A model generated the notes under the pieces. That model did not search any database, was not told the origin of the DNA, and saw only the letters and a list, made by a program, of their open reading frames with translations. This document shows positions 1 to 12,654 of a stretch of 64,000 bases of DNA, one piece after another. Each line of letters begins with the position of its first letter. The stretch's first letter is position 1. The stretch spans positions 12,921,390 through 12,985,389 of the forward strand of contig NC_061070.1 of NCBI RefSeq assembly GCF_021917145.1, read 5' to 3'. The translations under genes and the position numbers were made by a program. Source of the stretch: Hypomesus transpacificus. Lineage: Eukaryota > Chordata > Actinopteri > Osmeriformes > Osmeridae.

Positions 1-860
1 TTATTACCCTTGTTTTGAAGTGGATGATTAACTTCCTTGTACACTGCGAATATATCTGCAGAGGAAATGATCCCTTATCTCCTGCGTATGCTGTCCAGCT
101 CTGGACTGGGCTTGTTTCACAATCACATCTAGGTCATCATTATTGTCTCTGCCTTCTCAGAAAATGTGCTGGGACTCATATTGGATACAGGACTTCACAT
201 GGTTTACCATGTTCTCCTTTGATGGAGCCGGTCAGTGTAAAGATCAATCCATCGGCCTGGTAGTCTGGAGACTGATTGGGGTTGTCAGGGTGACACGCGG
301 TCTGTTTCCTCCTGACTCATGGAGACAAAATGGCTGCGTCAGCACACCTGTAATTTGGCTTAGAGCTGAGAGGAGGTGGGTGGAGGGGAGAGTGGGGAGG
401 AGTTTTACTGTAGAAGAACAAAGCTGTGGTTGTAACTGGCAACCTGCCACTTTTGCATTTCACCTTCGTGTGTGTAAGTGTTTAAGTCCTTGCTGGTATT
501 TGTGTGTGTGTGTGTGTGCCGGATACATCTGTAACGGAAACTACAGAGATAGAACTAAGCCCTAAAGCCCATAGACCAGATCGGCATGAGGCAGTGTTCT
601 ATGCAACATGTATGGAGTACTGTATGTCCGTATTGTATCTTAAAGCACATATTACACAGCCCAGATGGATTCACAACAGCTGAAGAAGCATGTTCAGACT
701 CAGGCAGAACTAGTTCCGTCTTGAGGTAACTGGCTACAGAATGGACTGGATAGAATAGAATAGAGAAACATTATTGACCACTCAGGTTGAATTTGTCGTG
801 GCATGTTATAAGAAATATACATACTTACCACTCGGTATGGTTGGTGTGTAGTAAGTTCTG
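1..860. other. Non-coding sequence, no gene recognised
   Basis: Short open frames occur on both strands but none has a recognisable domain or coherent splice sites. It contains a short TG run near 502-520 and runs into a 20-bp tandem array whose first, diverged unit begins near 835. Confidence 0.5.
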
Positions 861-1033
861 GGTATGGTAAGTGTGTACTGGGTATGGTTAGTGTGTACTG
901 GGTATGGTTACTGTGTACTGGGTATGGTTAGTGTGTACTGGGTATGGTTACTGTGTACTGGGTATGGTTAGTGTGTACTGGGTATGGTTACTGTGTACTG
1001 GGTATGGTAAGTGTGTACTGGGTATGGTTAGTG
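861..1033. repeat. 20-bp minisatellite running into an assembly gap
   Basis: Eight complete, nearly identical units plus a partial one follow the consensus GGTATGGTTASTGTGTACTG. The unit is not a multiple of three, so the array reads open in several frames and creates spurious repetitive proteins. The array stops inside a unit at the N block, so its true length is unknown. Confidence 0.95.
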
Positions 1034-1133
1034 NNNNNNNNNNNNNNNNNNNNNNNNNNNNNNNNNNNNNNNNNNNNNNNNNNNNNNNNNNNNNNNNNNN
1101 NNNNNNNNNNNNNNNNNNNNNNNNNNNNNNNNN
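1034..1133. other. Assembly gap of exactly 100 N
   Basis: A run of exactly 100 N is the usual placeholder for a gap of unknown size. It interrupts the 20-bp tandem array, so collapse of that array is the probable cause. Confidence 0.97.
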
Positions 1134-4100
1134 GAAAGCTCATCCCATCACCTGGTCAAAGTCACCCCTGCGAGACCTCCTTGTAAGGCTCATCCATGTG
1201 TCTCTGGGCGGTGTACCTCCAGGCCATGCAGCCACACCATGTCCCTGTGAGGCCATCCCCCTGGCTGTCACACAGAGGTGGAGGGGACCCAGCCTTCTAT
1301 TTTGGTCCCTCACCTCATTTATATAATACAGGGAAAGGACCAGGCAATTATCAACCCAGAGAAATCCCTTGCACTGCCTCCCCCCCAGCAGGTCATCCAG
1401 TACTAACTCCACTGCTGTTCACAGGGTTTCAAGAACTATTAACACATCCTGTCCTATGCTTTCAGCTCCACGGGGAAGCTGGCCTTTTCAAACCGCCATG
1501 CCTATTACTGTATTTCATCATATTAGCTGGATTTCAGATGATGTTCTGTGGGGAAAAAAGATATATGAAGCTTAAAACCGCATTGCATTCTCATCAATCA
1601 ACCAGGGGACCCAGTCTGGCTGATATAATGCCGGAGCCAAACACACTGGGATTTATTTGTTTACCTGGTGTTCAAGGTCAACGCATTACACAAGGCAATA
1701 TCTCACTCGGAGTCAGAGGTGGAGGATGTTGACTCATGGCCAAGCACCTGTGGCATTATGGGTAATCGATAGGCGCCTGAATGAAGCTGTCCGACACGGT
1801 ATTCAAGGAGCTGTTAGCAGGATGGGCCCCTGGGAGTCCTCCTGGTGGGACGGGCCGAACGCTGTGGGACACCCTCTGCCAGGACGTGACCAGCTTCACG
1901 ATGACTTTATCCACACCTCATTTCAATTTACAGAGACAGAATGGGTTGATGGGATGGGATTCTGCTGATGTTGTGAATGAGGGGTTTAACATTGTTGTTA
2001 TATGTGGTTGCATGAAAGCAACCTGAAGCCTGTTTTAAATTTTATACAGAAAGGGGACACATTAAGTCTGTCATTACATTGCTGTTTACAAAGATTATTT
2101 GTTAAGTAATTGATCATGTTTTATTGATGTGAATAAGGACATATGTTAATGTATCAGTCAATGAACTGTAGTATGTCTGTCTGAATATTGACTTTCTTCA
2201 CCTTCCTTTCTCTCTGTCTCTGTCACTAATAACCTCTATCCCCAAGCTCTCATCCTATGACCCCATCGCTGCCACTCCACAATAACAACCTTCACATTAT
2301 CAACACAGGCTGGAAATTATGCATGTCTCATTTACGTCCATTCGTGTGGTTTTCACACATTATGCAAATGGAGGGATTAACCCTGCTCCACCCTCATTAG
2401 CTGGTCACAACAACATAATTGGGTCGGGGATGTGCACCCTGTCGAGAAGCTCTTGTGAACAAAAACAACATCTGTAATCGCGCCACCACCCTCCCACCCC
2501 TCCTTAGTCCAAAGAGTAAGAAAGAGAGTTGCTCATCAAGCAGCACCTCCAAGTTCCAGTGGGTGACCATGAGGGTGGGAGGGGGAGACACAGGGGTGAG
2601 ACAGCCACACCATTTATTACATCTGAATCTATTCTATTTGAAATGTTGGATCCAGAGGTTAGGGTAGGAAAGATTGGGTGGCTGGGACCGGTTGCAGACT
2701 CTGAAATATTCCATTAGCAAAGCCACAGCATGCCTGTTGACATTTACTTCAAAGCAATTCAATTTGTACGCTTCTTATCTGTTATGCAGAAGTCTTAATA
2801 GGCACAACAGCAAATCAGGCTGTGTCTGTCGTGCAGTTGATTGAGCATGCATATTAGTGCGAGTGAATAGGAGGGTGATTGGAAGGGTTGTTGTTTATGT
2901 TCCTAATAAAGTTAGCCGGGATGTATTTGACAAATTGCTTTGGCTCAAACATCAGCTATCCTGTCCACAACAGAGGCTTAATCGCACGGCTTGTAAATAA
3001 TGAAAAAATTATCTGTGTGTGTGTGAGCATGTCTTACCTGTTCACTTTTCCCCAGACAAAAAGGGAGGAACAGAAGGGTTCAATTTAGGAATCATCATCA
3101 TTTTGAATCATCACTTTCCGGTAAGGTGCTGTAACGGACTTGAATGGTGAATGATGTTCAGGGAACCAATAGCAGATGGACACCTAATTGAAGGGATGCG
3201 AGGAGGAGTGGTAAAACACAGAGGGAGGAAAAACACTTAGACATGCATGGGGACGCAACAGCGTGTGTGTGTGTTAAATATGATAGTGCCTGATTAATTG
3301 CTTTTCAACTGCAATTTTTCAAACACAATCTGGTCTAGCATAAAGCAGACTGCACACAGGTGCCGTTTTTCCTGGAATCACGACATGCATTTGCCTATGC
3401 AGACAATTTCCCTTCACTAGCATATTCCACTCAGTGAGCACAGCCAAACTTGCCTGACTCCAATGCTGCATATGGCGGGGTTAAAAGACTAGGCTGACTA
3501 AGGCTGTAATCCACCCCTGCTGTCACTGAGATGGTCAGGGCCAGTCTCCAACCAACCCCTGTCACCAAGGATACCAATCCCACAATGATGTAACTCAGGA
3601 GCCGGTTGGCGGAGGGGAATCACCCAGAGGATTGGGTCTTGTCCCAAGCTTAACAACCCGAGCTAATGGCTCATCAAGTTACTTGGCTATCTAGAAATGG
3701 CCATCCATGCTAATTAAGATGGCTAACACACAGGGAGTCGCCTGGACAAAATTACATCATCATCGTGGGACCATCTGTTGTTAGTCGGTGGCTTCGGATG
3801 CACAAAGGATATGGATGTAGGTGGGGATGGGAAAGCCATGTTTATACATCGACTCTTCCTGGCCCACGTTAGACTAAGAAGTGAGTCTTGTGTGATTTCC
3901 GAGGGGATCGGAGTGGGGAGATGCAGATTGATTATGCATATTGCTGTGGGGACGGTTGGTAGATTATTTACAGTAAATACCCTTCAATGACATGGTTGCT
4001 CATTCGTCACTCATTTCGATTCCATCAACATTCTCTTGCACCTCTCCTGATTGCCACAGTGGCTTCAGGCTCTATCAGACTCTCCTTAGACGATGGCAGT

Positions 4101-5842
4101 CATCCACCACCACCTTCACTTCATCACCAGACATGTGGGGCAACAACCGAGGTTCAGGCAGGCTGATTGCATGATCCCATCAGGAGCTGACTACCCCCCT
4201 GGCCATCAGAGCCGGGGAGAGGAAGCGAGTGAGGGCGTCCGCACCACTCAGACTCCCACAGAGCCCCACGATTCCTGATTCTGCTGATCTGTCTCTCAAC
4301 CCTCTGCTATCAACTAAGACTCCCCGCTGCACTCATCCATATCAGGGTTGATTAAGGCACGCCACACAAACATGTCAGTGTAAACTAAGCTCCCGTGGTG
4401 ACAACAGGGAGGTGGCCAATCCATGTGACCCCCCCCTTTTTGCCCCTGCCTCATGCCATACTGGCACTGATTATGGCGCAGATATGTTATTTTTCACAGA
4501 TGGCTGCAGGTAATTGATTATGGTTCTGATGTTGAATGTTGTTTAACGTTGTCTGAATGTTTCTATAACATCCATACCAAATGTATTGCATGGCAGTTTA
4601 GAGGTAGTCGTTGAGACTGTTTTGAAGATTTGAGCACAGGAATTGTCTAGGATGTGTTCTTCAGAAAGCCCAGTACTGTAGGTTGGGTCAGATGCATTTG
4701 AAATAAAAGCTTAATTGGCCCAAATCACAATATCCACATTAACGTTTCACTAATATCATCAGCACATGGGAGTGTAAGTCAGGTGAGTACTAGTCAGGTG
4801 AAGTCATTCTATCGTTCTTCATCAGAGTACAAGAGCAGACTGATTGCTATAAAAGGAGGAAGTTTTGCATGTTGTTGCCTGGCTTTAAAACTCATGAAAA
4901 CGCTAATCATTGTTTTCTATTATGCCATAACAATTTGAAAAATAAATTCTACATAGTATACTGTAGCAGCAAACTTCGCAAAACACAAAATGTATGCACT
5001 TTTTTTTTACCGTGCTTCAATGACAGAAATTGACGGGTTGTTAAAGACAAAAATGTCTGCCATGTTTGGTACAATATCAATTGTGTGTCCTTACGTATAC
5101 AGAGACATTTCTCCCACCCTGTCGCAACTAAATGGATTTTCAAATGATTCCTTCATTGTTGTTACAGACAGTCTTTCTATCAAACATACAAAGCCACAGG
5201 GCGTTTTCAAATGAGTCAGTTTTGCTTTAATAATACCCCCTGTTGCATTGCGAGGTGTATTTTAACACGTCATGCTCTGAAAAAATACCTACATTTTTCC
5301 AAACTTACTCTGAAAAATACTTTTTGTTCATAGGGGAAAATTGCTGGTCAATCTGAAAGTGGACAGTTTGTGAAGAGAGAGTGTCCTGCAGAGAACTGGT
5401 AGGGTCAGGTCCAATCTCTCCATCACACCAGACCTACCTAAACACAGGGCCCCTGAGGGACTGGTCAGAAGTCACATAGAATCTGACTGGCCCTTTCACC
5501 TGTCATCCAGCAGAGACAGACCCTTGAACAACCAGGGCTGCAACCTCTATCTAATGATTCTCCCTCCAAGAGGCCTCTGAGTGGTTGGAATGGTGGTTAG
5601 TCTTTGTGCCTGTGTGTCTGTGCTTTTTGCCACTACAATAAGAGTGAACTTAACTTGGTGGTCTTTTTGCCCTTGTCAGGACAGAAGAAAGCGGCTGAAT
5701 CACATATCGTACTGTGATTTTCTCTGTGCAGACTGGATACCCTAATGGAGGGTGTTCAACTGTCCTCCACAATCACAGGTGCACTCAGACACATTGGCTG
5801 GGAATCGATCAATCGATCTCATCAGTTGTGGTTCTGTACTTT
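1134..5842. other. Intergenic or intronic DNA, no gene recognised
   Basis: No protein domain, RNA gene or clear mobile element was recognised. The frames present are short and lack a convincing set of splice sites. An AT-rich stretch near 2290-2400 includes an ATGCAAAT octamer and could be regulatory, but nothing here proves that. Confidence 0.5.
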
Positions 5843-6099
5843 AGAGGCCCTGGGGCCTGGAGGCCCTGGGGGCTGGAGGCCCTGCGGTCTGGAGGGCCTG
5901 CGGTCTGGAGGGCCTGGGGGCTGGAGGCCCTGGAGGCTGGAGGCCCTGGGGGCTGGAGGCCCTGGGGGCTGGAGGCCCTGCGGTCTGGAGGGCCTGCGGT
6001 CTGGAGGGCCTGGGGGCTGGAGGGCCTGGGGGCTGGAGGGCCTGGGGGCTGGAGGCCCTGGAGGCTGGAGGCCCTGGAGGCTGGAGGCCCTGGGGCTGG
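5843..6099. repeat. GC-rich 16-bp minisatellite
   Basis: About sixteen units follow the pattern GGAGGCCCTGGGGGCT, with two main variants at the second half (GGGGGCT and GCGGTCT) and a third (GGAGGCT). The variants are interspersed, as expected when an array spreads by unequal exchange. A 16-bp unit shifts frame at every copy, so the Pro/Gly-rich open frames across it on both strands are not believable proteins. Confidence 0.95.
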
Positions 6100-6603
6100 A
6101 GACTGCTCCCTGGGAGAGGAGAGGATTTGGCTCAGAGAAGGAGACTGGAACAAACCCTTTTTGACTGAAGAAGTTTCCCTGTTTAATTGGTTATATATTT
6201 TATATCAAATTCACAACCATCCGCCAATACACATTGTGTACGATTAGATCAAGAGTATGACCAGTAAGTCCACAAGACATTTGAACCTTTGCACCAGAAC
6301 CTTTGCCAATACACACAATTTTCAACCTCTTTCAAGGCTTCACAAACTTCTGGTACTAAGAAGGAATATTTCATTTTTGTACCAAGATGTTCTTTTTTGG
6401 CTAGGGTAACGCATTTTCTTTAAGATATTTGCCATCAATCTTTGCCATTTTAAACATCCACAAGAATATAAAGTGAATATTTTGAAACTTGTTTTGTAAA
6501 CTATCCCATACAGTGCATGCTCGCATCTGGTGAAGCTGCTTTATTTTGCACAGTTGTAATGAGCTTTGAGCATCACACATATGATCATGCTCTGAACTGC
6601 TCG

Positions 6604-6748
<145 letters not shown>

Positions 6749-9700
6749 CCTCATTCCAGGTCCCCAGCTGTGTATCTGATCTATTATGGATGAGCGTGGG
6801 TGTTGGAGAGGGGATATTCCCCCTCTGTGATCTGTGCCGAGAAGTGTAGAGTGTGCTGAGAGAAGTGAGTGAGGCGGGAGTGAAGGAGGGGAAGGAAGGA
6901 GCGAGGGATTCAAAGGAGGCGTGTGCTGCCACGTGTAGGGAGTCTCCTCTTCCACGTGAAGGGAACCCCACTCTGTCAGGCTCTCTGTAAACTAGGACAC
7001 AACTAAAGTGCAGCCCAGCACACATACATGTAGTTACAACACATGCATTTGCTCCTAGCAAATGAGAAAAGTGTGTGTATGTGTGTGCTTGGGGAGGCAT
7101 GTGCCCTGCTTAATTTCTGACACTGGTTTGAGAGCATATATTGATTTGTAGAACTCAGTAGCATATGCCCAGAGACCTTCACTGATAGACTCTTGATTGG
7201 AAGGGGATATCTCGACACACCCCTAGACAGCATGGCTCCTGCTCTTTAAAACAGCTCTCCCTTTCTGTCTCTCTTTTCCTCTGTGTTTCTTTTCCTTTGT
7301 ACACCCTCTCACCCCCCAATCACCTTCTCTTTGTATCTCTGAGTAAGAGGTGAAGACAAAGAAAGATGTTTCTGCTGGGAGCAGAGAAATTGAAATTATT
7401 AAGATAAATTATTCTTTTCACGCTGCAGAAAGCCTTTCTTACCTCCTCTCCTGTTTATAAAACCTTTGCTGTCATCTTGAGTTGGACTTGAGCAGCCTCA
7501 AATTCTTTCTTTTTTTGGCAACCTTGATTTCTGAACCTTTAATTTTTGGATCTCAATTTTCATTACATTGAAATAAATTCATATTTAGGTGAATTCACAA
7601 CCAACAAATTCAGTGGTATTTAAATGTCAATATTAAGTATTCAATGCCTTTTAAAATTCAAAACATGATGTCATTGATTTGCTTCCATAGTTTGCTTCCA
7701 TTAATATACATTTTGAATGATGAATTTTAAGGATTTTGTGTTAAGAAGAACATCAGTTATTTACACAAATAATAATAATATGAATGTAAGCGAACGTTTC
7801 ATATGTGAATGTGTATGTGTTTCAAATGTGCTTGTGTAAAGACTGTCTGACTTATTTCCTAAACGACCACTCATATGTGTTTGCTCATTGGCTAGCACTG
7901 GTTACGTTTTTTCCCTCGTCCTACATCGCTTGAAACAGGGTGTGGGGTCTGTCACCATGGTGATGATCCAGCTTCCTGGTGGTTTGCTCCCAGCATCTTC
8001 CTTGTGTGCTCTGTAATGGCTGTGACCTTGATCAAATCACAACTTCTTCACTCACAGGAAACACCAGGCTAGGATGCACAGGGTTTTTAGCATTCAGTGA
8101 AGATGTCACACATCCCTGTGTTACTTTCACATTGTCTACAATATTCCACTGACAATGCAACAGCACTAAATCGTTTTCAGCATGCCAACACTTCCCAACA
8201 CCCTCTGTGTATAGGGCTGCCTTTGAAGAGCAGAGGCAACACACCAAACCCCCTTCAAATATTCATCTGATTCCCTAATCTCTGTCATGTGCAAAGCTTC
8301 AGCACAAACAGTCTCTCATTTATAGAATGAGCCATTGTCGATGCCTCCGGTACTAAAAGTCAATGAGCAGCTTGAAACTGAATTATAACACAAAGTATGA
8401 ATGCTGTTCCTGTGTATAAGTGGATTTGAGTGCTTTCATTTGGATCGCACAGAGAGTAAAGTGTTCAGTCCCAATTAAGAAAAAAAATAAGACACCACTT
8501 CTATCCAAGGAGTATGGCGAATGGCAGTGTATGTGTGTGTTTGTGTGTAAGTGCGAGTGTGTGTAAGTAGGGAGAGTATGTAGTCTCCTCTAACATGTGC
8601 AGGGGGCTCCACTCTCTGCCAGGCTCTACACAACAATCACAACAGTAGTACAACTTGGCAAACATAACCACAAGACTCATTTTCAACTTCCATGACTTCT
8701 CCAGCGAATAGGCTTATAAGCCATTACTTACACATACGTACACCTATGAAGTGTATGTGTGTGAGATTTGTAAAAAGCCCAGATCTAAAACTGTGCAGGT
8801 TGTCATGGTATGCCCTTAATATCCTTGTTCAGATATGAATAAACATGCAACTGCACTTAAGTTTCAGTGAGCCAGTATGCCTAAACAGTATGCAGTAGTA
8901 TCGAGAATAGCTTGTGTCCCTTTGAACCTGTACTTCCATATTTAACAGCCAGTCCAGGCTGTTTCACCACCATGCAAGTCCAAACATCACTGAGTGTTAA
9001 CCTATGAATAATCCAGCATGTCAACATGGAGCTGGGAAGAGAAAGACGGCCGTGCTGAGAGGACCAGGGTCTCTAGAAGGCCTTTCCTTCATGTATTGTC
9101 CTAGGACCTCCGACCTTGCCAACACCAAGAGGGCTGTTCATGTGGAAACATGTGACCTTCCACTGACGCGTCTGTACCAGGATTCATCTGTTCATCCGCC
9201 AAAGGGTGACATGGGGGCTCTGCATTGAGCATCAGAGTTTGTGCAGTTGATTTTCCTTCAGGATGAATGAAGTGTATTGAATTGAATGTGCTACTGTGTT
9301 GTGCCGTTTGAGCAGAGACATCTGCTCCAGTGAATGCCGGCAAAGACTCTGAATCCCATACGTATTTTAGGCACTGCTTTATTCTATTGTGTTCTTCAAG
9401 TTATCTTTGCTTGACTTGCCTATTGATTCTTCTTTCAAAGGATGTGTCCTGAATGGTATTGATGAGTACAATGTGGGTGTGTGCATGTGTGTGTGTTTGT
9501 GTGTGCGTGCCCATGCATGTACAGTATGTTAGTGGATGGCTTCATACACAAGCCTCCCCTGATTTAGCTCTGTGGAAAATGTGACACTCAGATAGAGCAC
9601 AGGCTGCTCTCAGAGGACATTGTGGTGAATTAGAGCTGATGAAATAAAAATGTCCTATTGTTTTTTGCCTTAAGTAAATTGATGAACTTTGGTCTGGTTT

Positions 9701-12334
9701 GGGACTAAACACAATAAGTAAGAAGAAAGGACGACATGAAATGCAGGTATTCCCATTTCTGTACTGTATGTGTTTTTACAAGATGCTGGTTTTAATGTGG
9801 TGTTGTTATTATTATTATGGTCTGCTTGTCATGCCCACTGAGCACTCTAAATTGAATTGTCATAGTGAGAGTCAGAGGAAATCTATTTGTGTGTGTATGT
9901 GTGTGAGCGGTCTGTGTGTGTGTGTGTGAGGTTGTATTGCGCTAACCAATTGAGTTCCTTATCTGTGGGGGGGAAGTGACCTTTTCCATGGCAACGAGCA
10001 CACACAGTAACATAACGGATGAAAACAATAATTTGAGAATTTATGTTCATTTCACAGATGTTATTCCCCTCTTACCAGAGCGTGTGTTTCTGCAGTGACA
10101 CAACAGCTCTCCGGTGCTGAACTAATACTGGTGATGGGAGGAATGGTCATGGCTCATGTTGACCTCATTTAAGGTATACCCCAGGAGAGTCATAACTTCT
10201 ACAGTAATCTGGAACCTTCTTGTGTCGCAGAAATTGTACAAATCTGTGCAAATCATTGGGGGTGGGAAGGTAATGTCTCACGGTAACGGCCAACACTCAA
10301 AACACTACAGATAAGGAAGAGACACAAATATAGATATAGGACTGGGTAGAACAGGAAAGGGACGAGAAAGATAACAAAGACAAACAGAAACTAGAGAGAA
10401 GAAAGGAGAAGCCAGTGGGGGGAGGAATGAGGAGATAAACAGAAACTCCGTAACAACGAAAGACCGTTACCATCACCTCAGAGTAGGAACTCTGTTTCTG
10501 TTGGGGCTGCCTTTCAGTCCCTATAGGTAGATTAAATCTCTGTCAATATTGTCCTTTATTATCCTCTCAATTATTCATACCTCCCTGCCATGAAAAAGCA
10601 TGAGGAGATCCCACTACCGCCATCCCAGCTTGCGGATTCATTCATAATTGTGTTGTTTTTGATGTTTTGGACCCAGATAAGGGAATGAAAATAAAGCATC
10701 ATACCGTATTACCTACTGGCTATGCTGAATGAAGTGATCACAGCATTGACATTGATTGTGCTCTAGTCAGTCTGCATTGCATTGTTTGATTCAAGATCAC
10801 TTGGTATACATAGAAATGACCTTGGTCTGTTTGTTTCTCTCCCAGCACAGCTTTTTCATACACAGTGACTTAGAGTGGGACTTGATTATAATCAATTTTC
10901 TTTGTCTGATGCCCCTCTATCTTTCCTGCCAAGCCATTATATATATATAAAAAAAAAACGCTTTCTGAAATATAAATAAGCCTGTATGAAAAGAAGTGGA
11001 AAAATGTGTCCCTGATATTTCTTCTTGCTTTGAAAGAACACTTCTTCGTGAAGTCAATGCTTGCACATGGCCAGGGTGGAAGCATTTGAAGAATGCACGC
11101 AGTGAAAGCCACGTTCCCCTCCCTCAGCCTCCCCTCCCTCAGCCTCCCCTCCCTCAGCCTCCCCTCCCTCAGCCTTTGTCGAGATGGAAGCAGCCTTCCA
11201 TCCATGTGTTCATTGTCAATCCTCCATCATCTTCTAACTATATTGACACTTCGCGGTGAGGGTCAGATTGCAGATTGAATCTTTTCTCCAGAACTGCAAC
11301 AACCCTCTCTTAGGTGACAGCCCCTCCCATCCACCTTCACTGGCGGCTGAAACAGGGTCACGACCCTCAGGATACGGAGGGGGCCGTCTAAACGGTGCAA
11401 AGCAGAAGCTAGGCTAATGATGGCGTTTCACTGTCTCTGATCCATCCAGTAGGAACGCAAGACACACGTTGACGTTCAGAGGAGAGATGGGCGAGAGAGA
11501 TACACGGGGATGGAGAGAGAGAGAATGACAGGTGTGCTCTGCGCCATCCATCTGTCTTTTTTCCGCACCTCTCAAATCCTCTCATCTCCATTTTCTCACT
11601 CTCGGGTTTGTTCACTGTTTGAGCCGTGCATGCCATCATCATCATCATCATCTGCGTCGGTTTGGTGAATAATTTTGACACTAAGAGGGGTGGGATGTGT
11701 TGTGTGTGTGTGTGTGTGCCAGAATGCTTGCTTGTCTGATTACAGGCAACGAGCATTTAAAATGTATATCAAATTGATTGTGAACCTTTGGCTAGATATT
11801 TGATTGACAGCTCTGTGTCACTTACTGTATTCTGCATGTTGTGAAATGTTAAATACGAGTACTTAGAAATGTCAACGCACCACAGCTGTGTCATCCACCC
11901 ACCAACTACATCTTGTTGTGATTGCATGTCTGGCTACAGGGCAGTCATGATAAAAGAGCTTGAGTTTGACATTTCCCAGGCAAATGCTGAGTCTGTATAG
12001 AGGTTATCACCTGTCCACTGTGCCCCCGTAAATAAGACGTTGCAGCTCTGTTTGAGTGCAGCCAGATAGACAGTGAAAAGATGACATTTAATAGGACAAT
12101 AGAGAGATGGGTCTGCTGCCCTGATTGGTCCTCTGGGTTTGTAGCCAACTGTTTTAGAGACTGCTGTGCACCCACAGCTCCCACTGATGAGAGTTTCATT
12201 GTTTGGGTAAATGTCAGGCGGATATACTGCACCTATCTTTGTGACAGCACCTACTTTGGTAATATGCACTTGTAGGCTCAGATCAGCTGGAGATACACAC
12301 CTCTCTCACAACCCACAGCCTTGCTCTTTAGCTC
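6749..12334. other. Intergenic or intronic DNA, no gene recognised
   Basis: No supported gene was found on either strand. The stretch holds short TG-rich runs (near 8530-8570, 9475-9510, 9888-9930 and 11697-11718), a CATCAT run near 11636-11653 and a 15-bp minisatellite listed separately. Confidence 0.5.
11117..11176. repeat. 15-bp minisatellite, four units
   Basis: Four near-perfect copies of the unit CCCCTCCCTCAGCCT are present. Because 15 is divisible by three, the array reads as a five-residue peptide repeat in every open frame, but no other coding evidence supports it. Confidence 0.9.
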
Positions 12335-12654
<320 letters not shown>

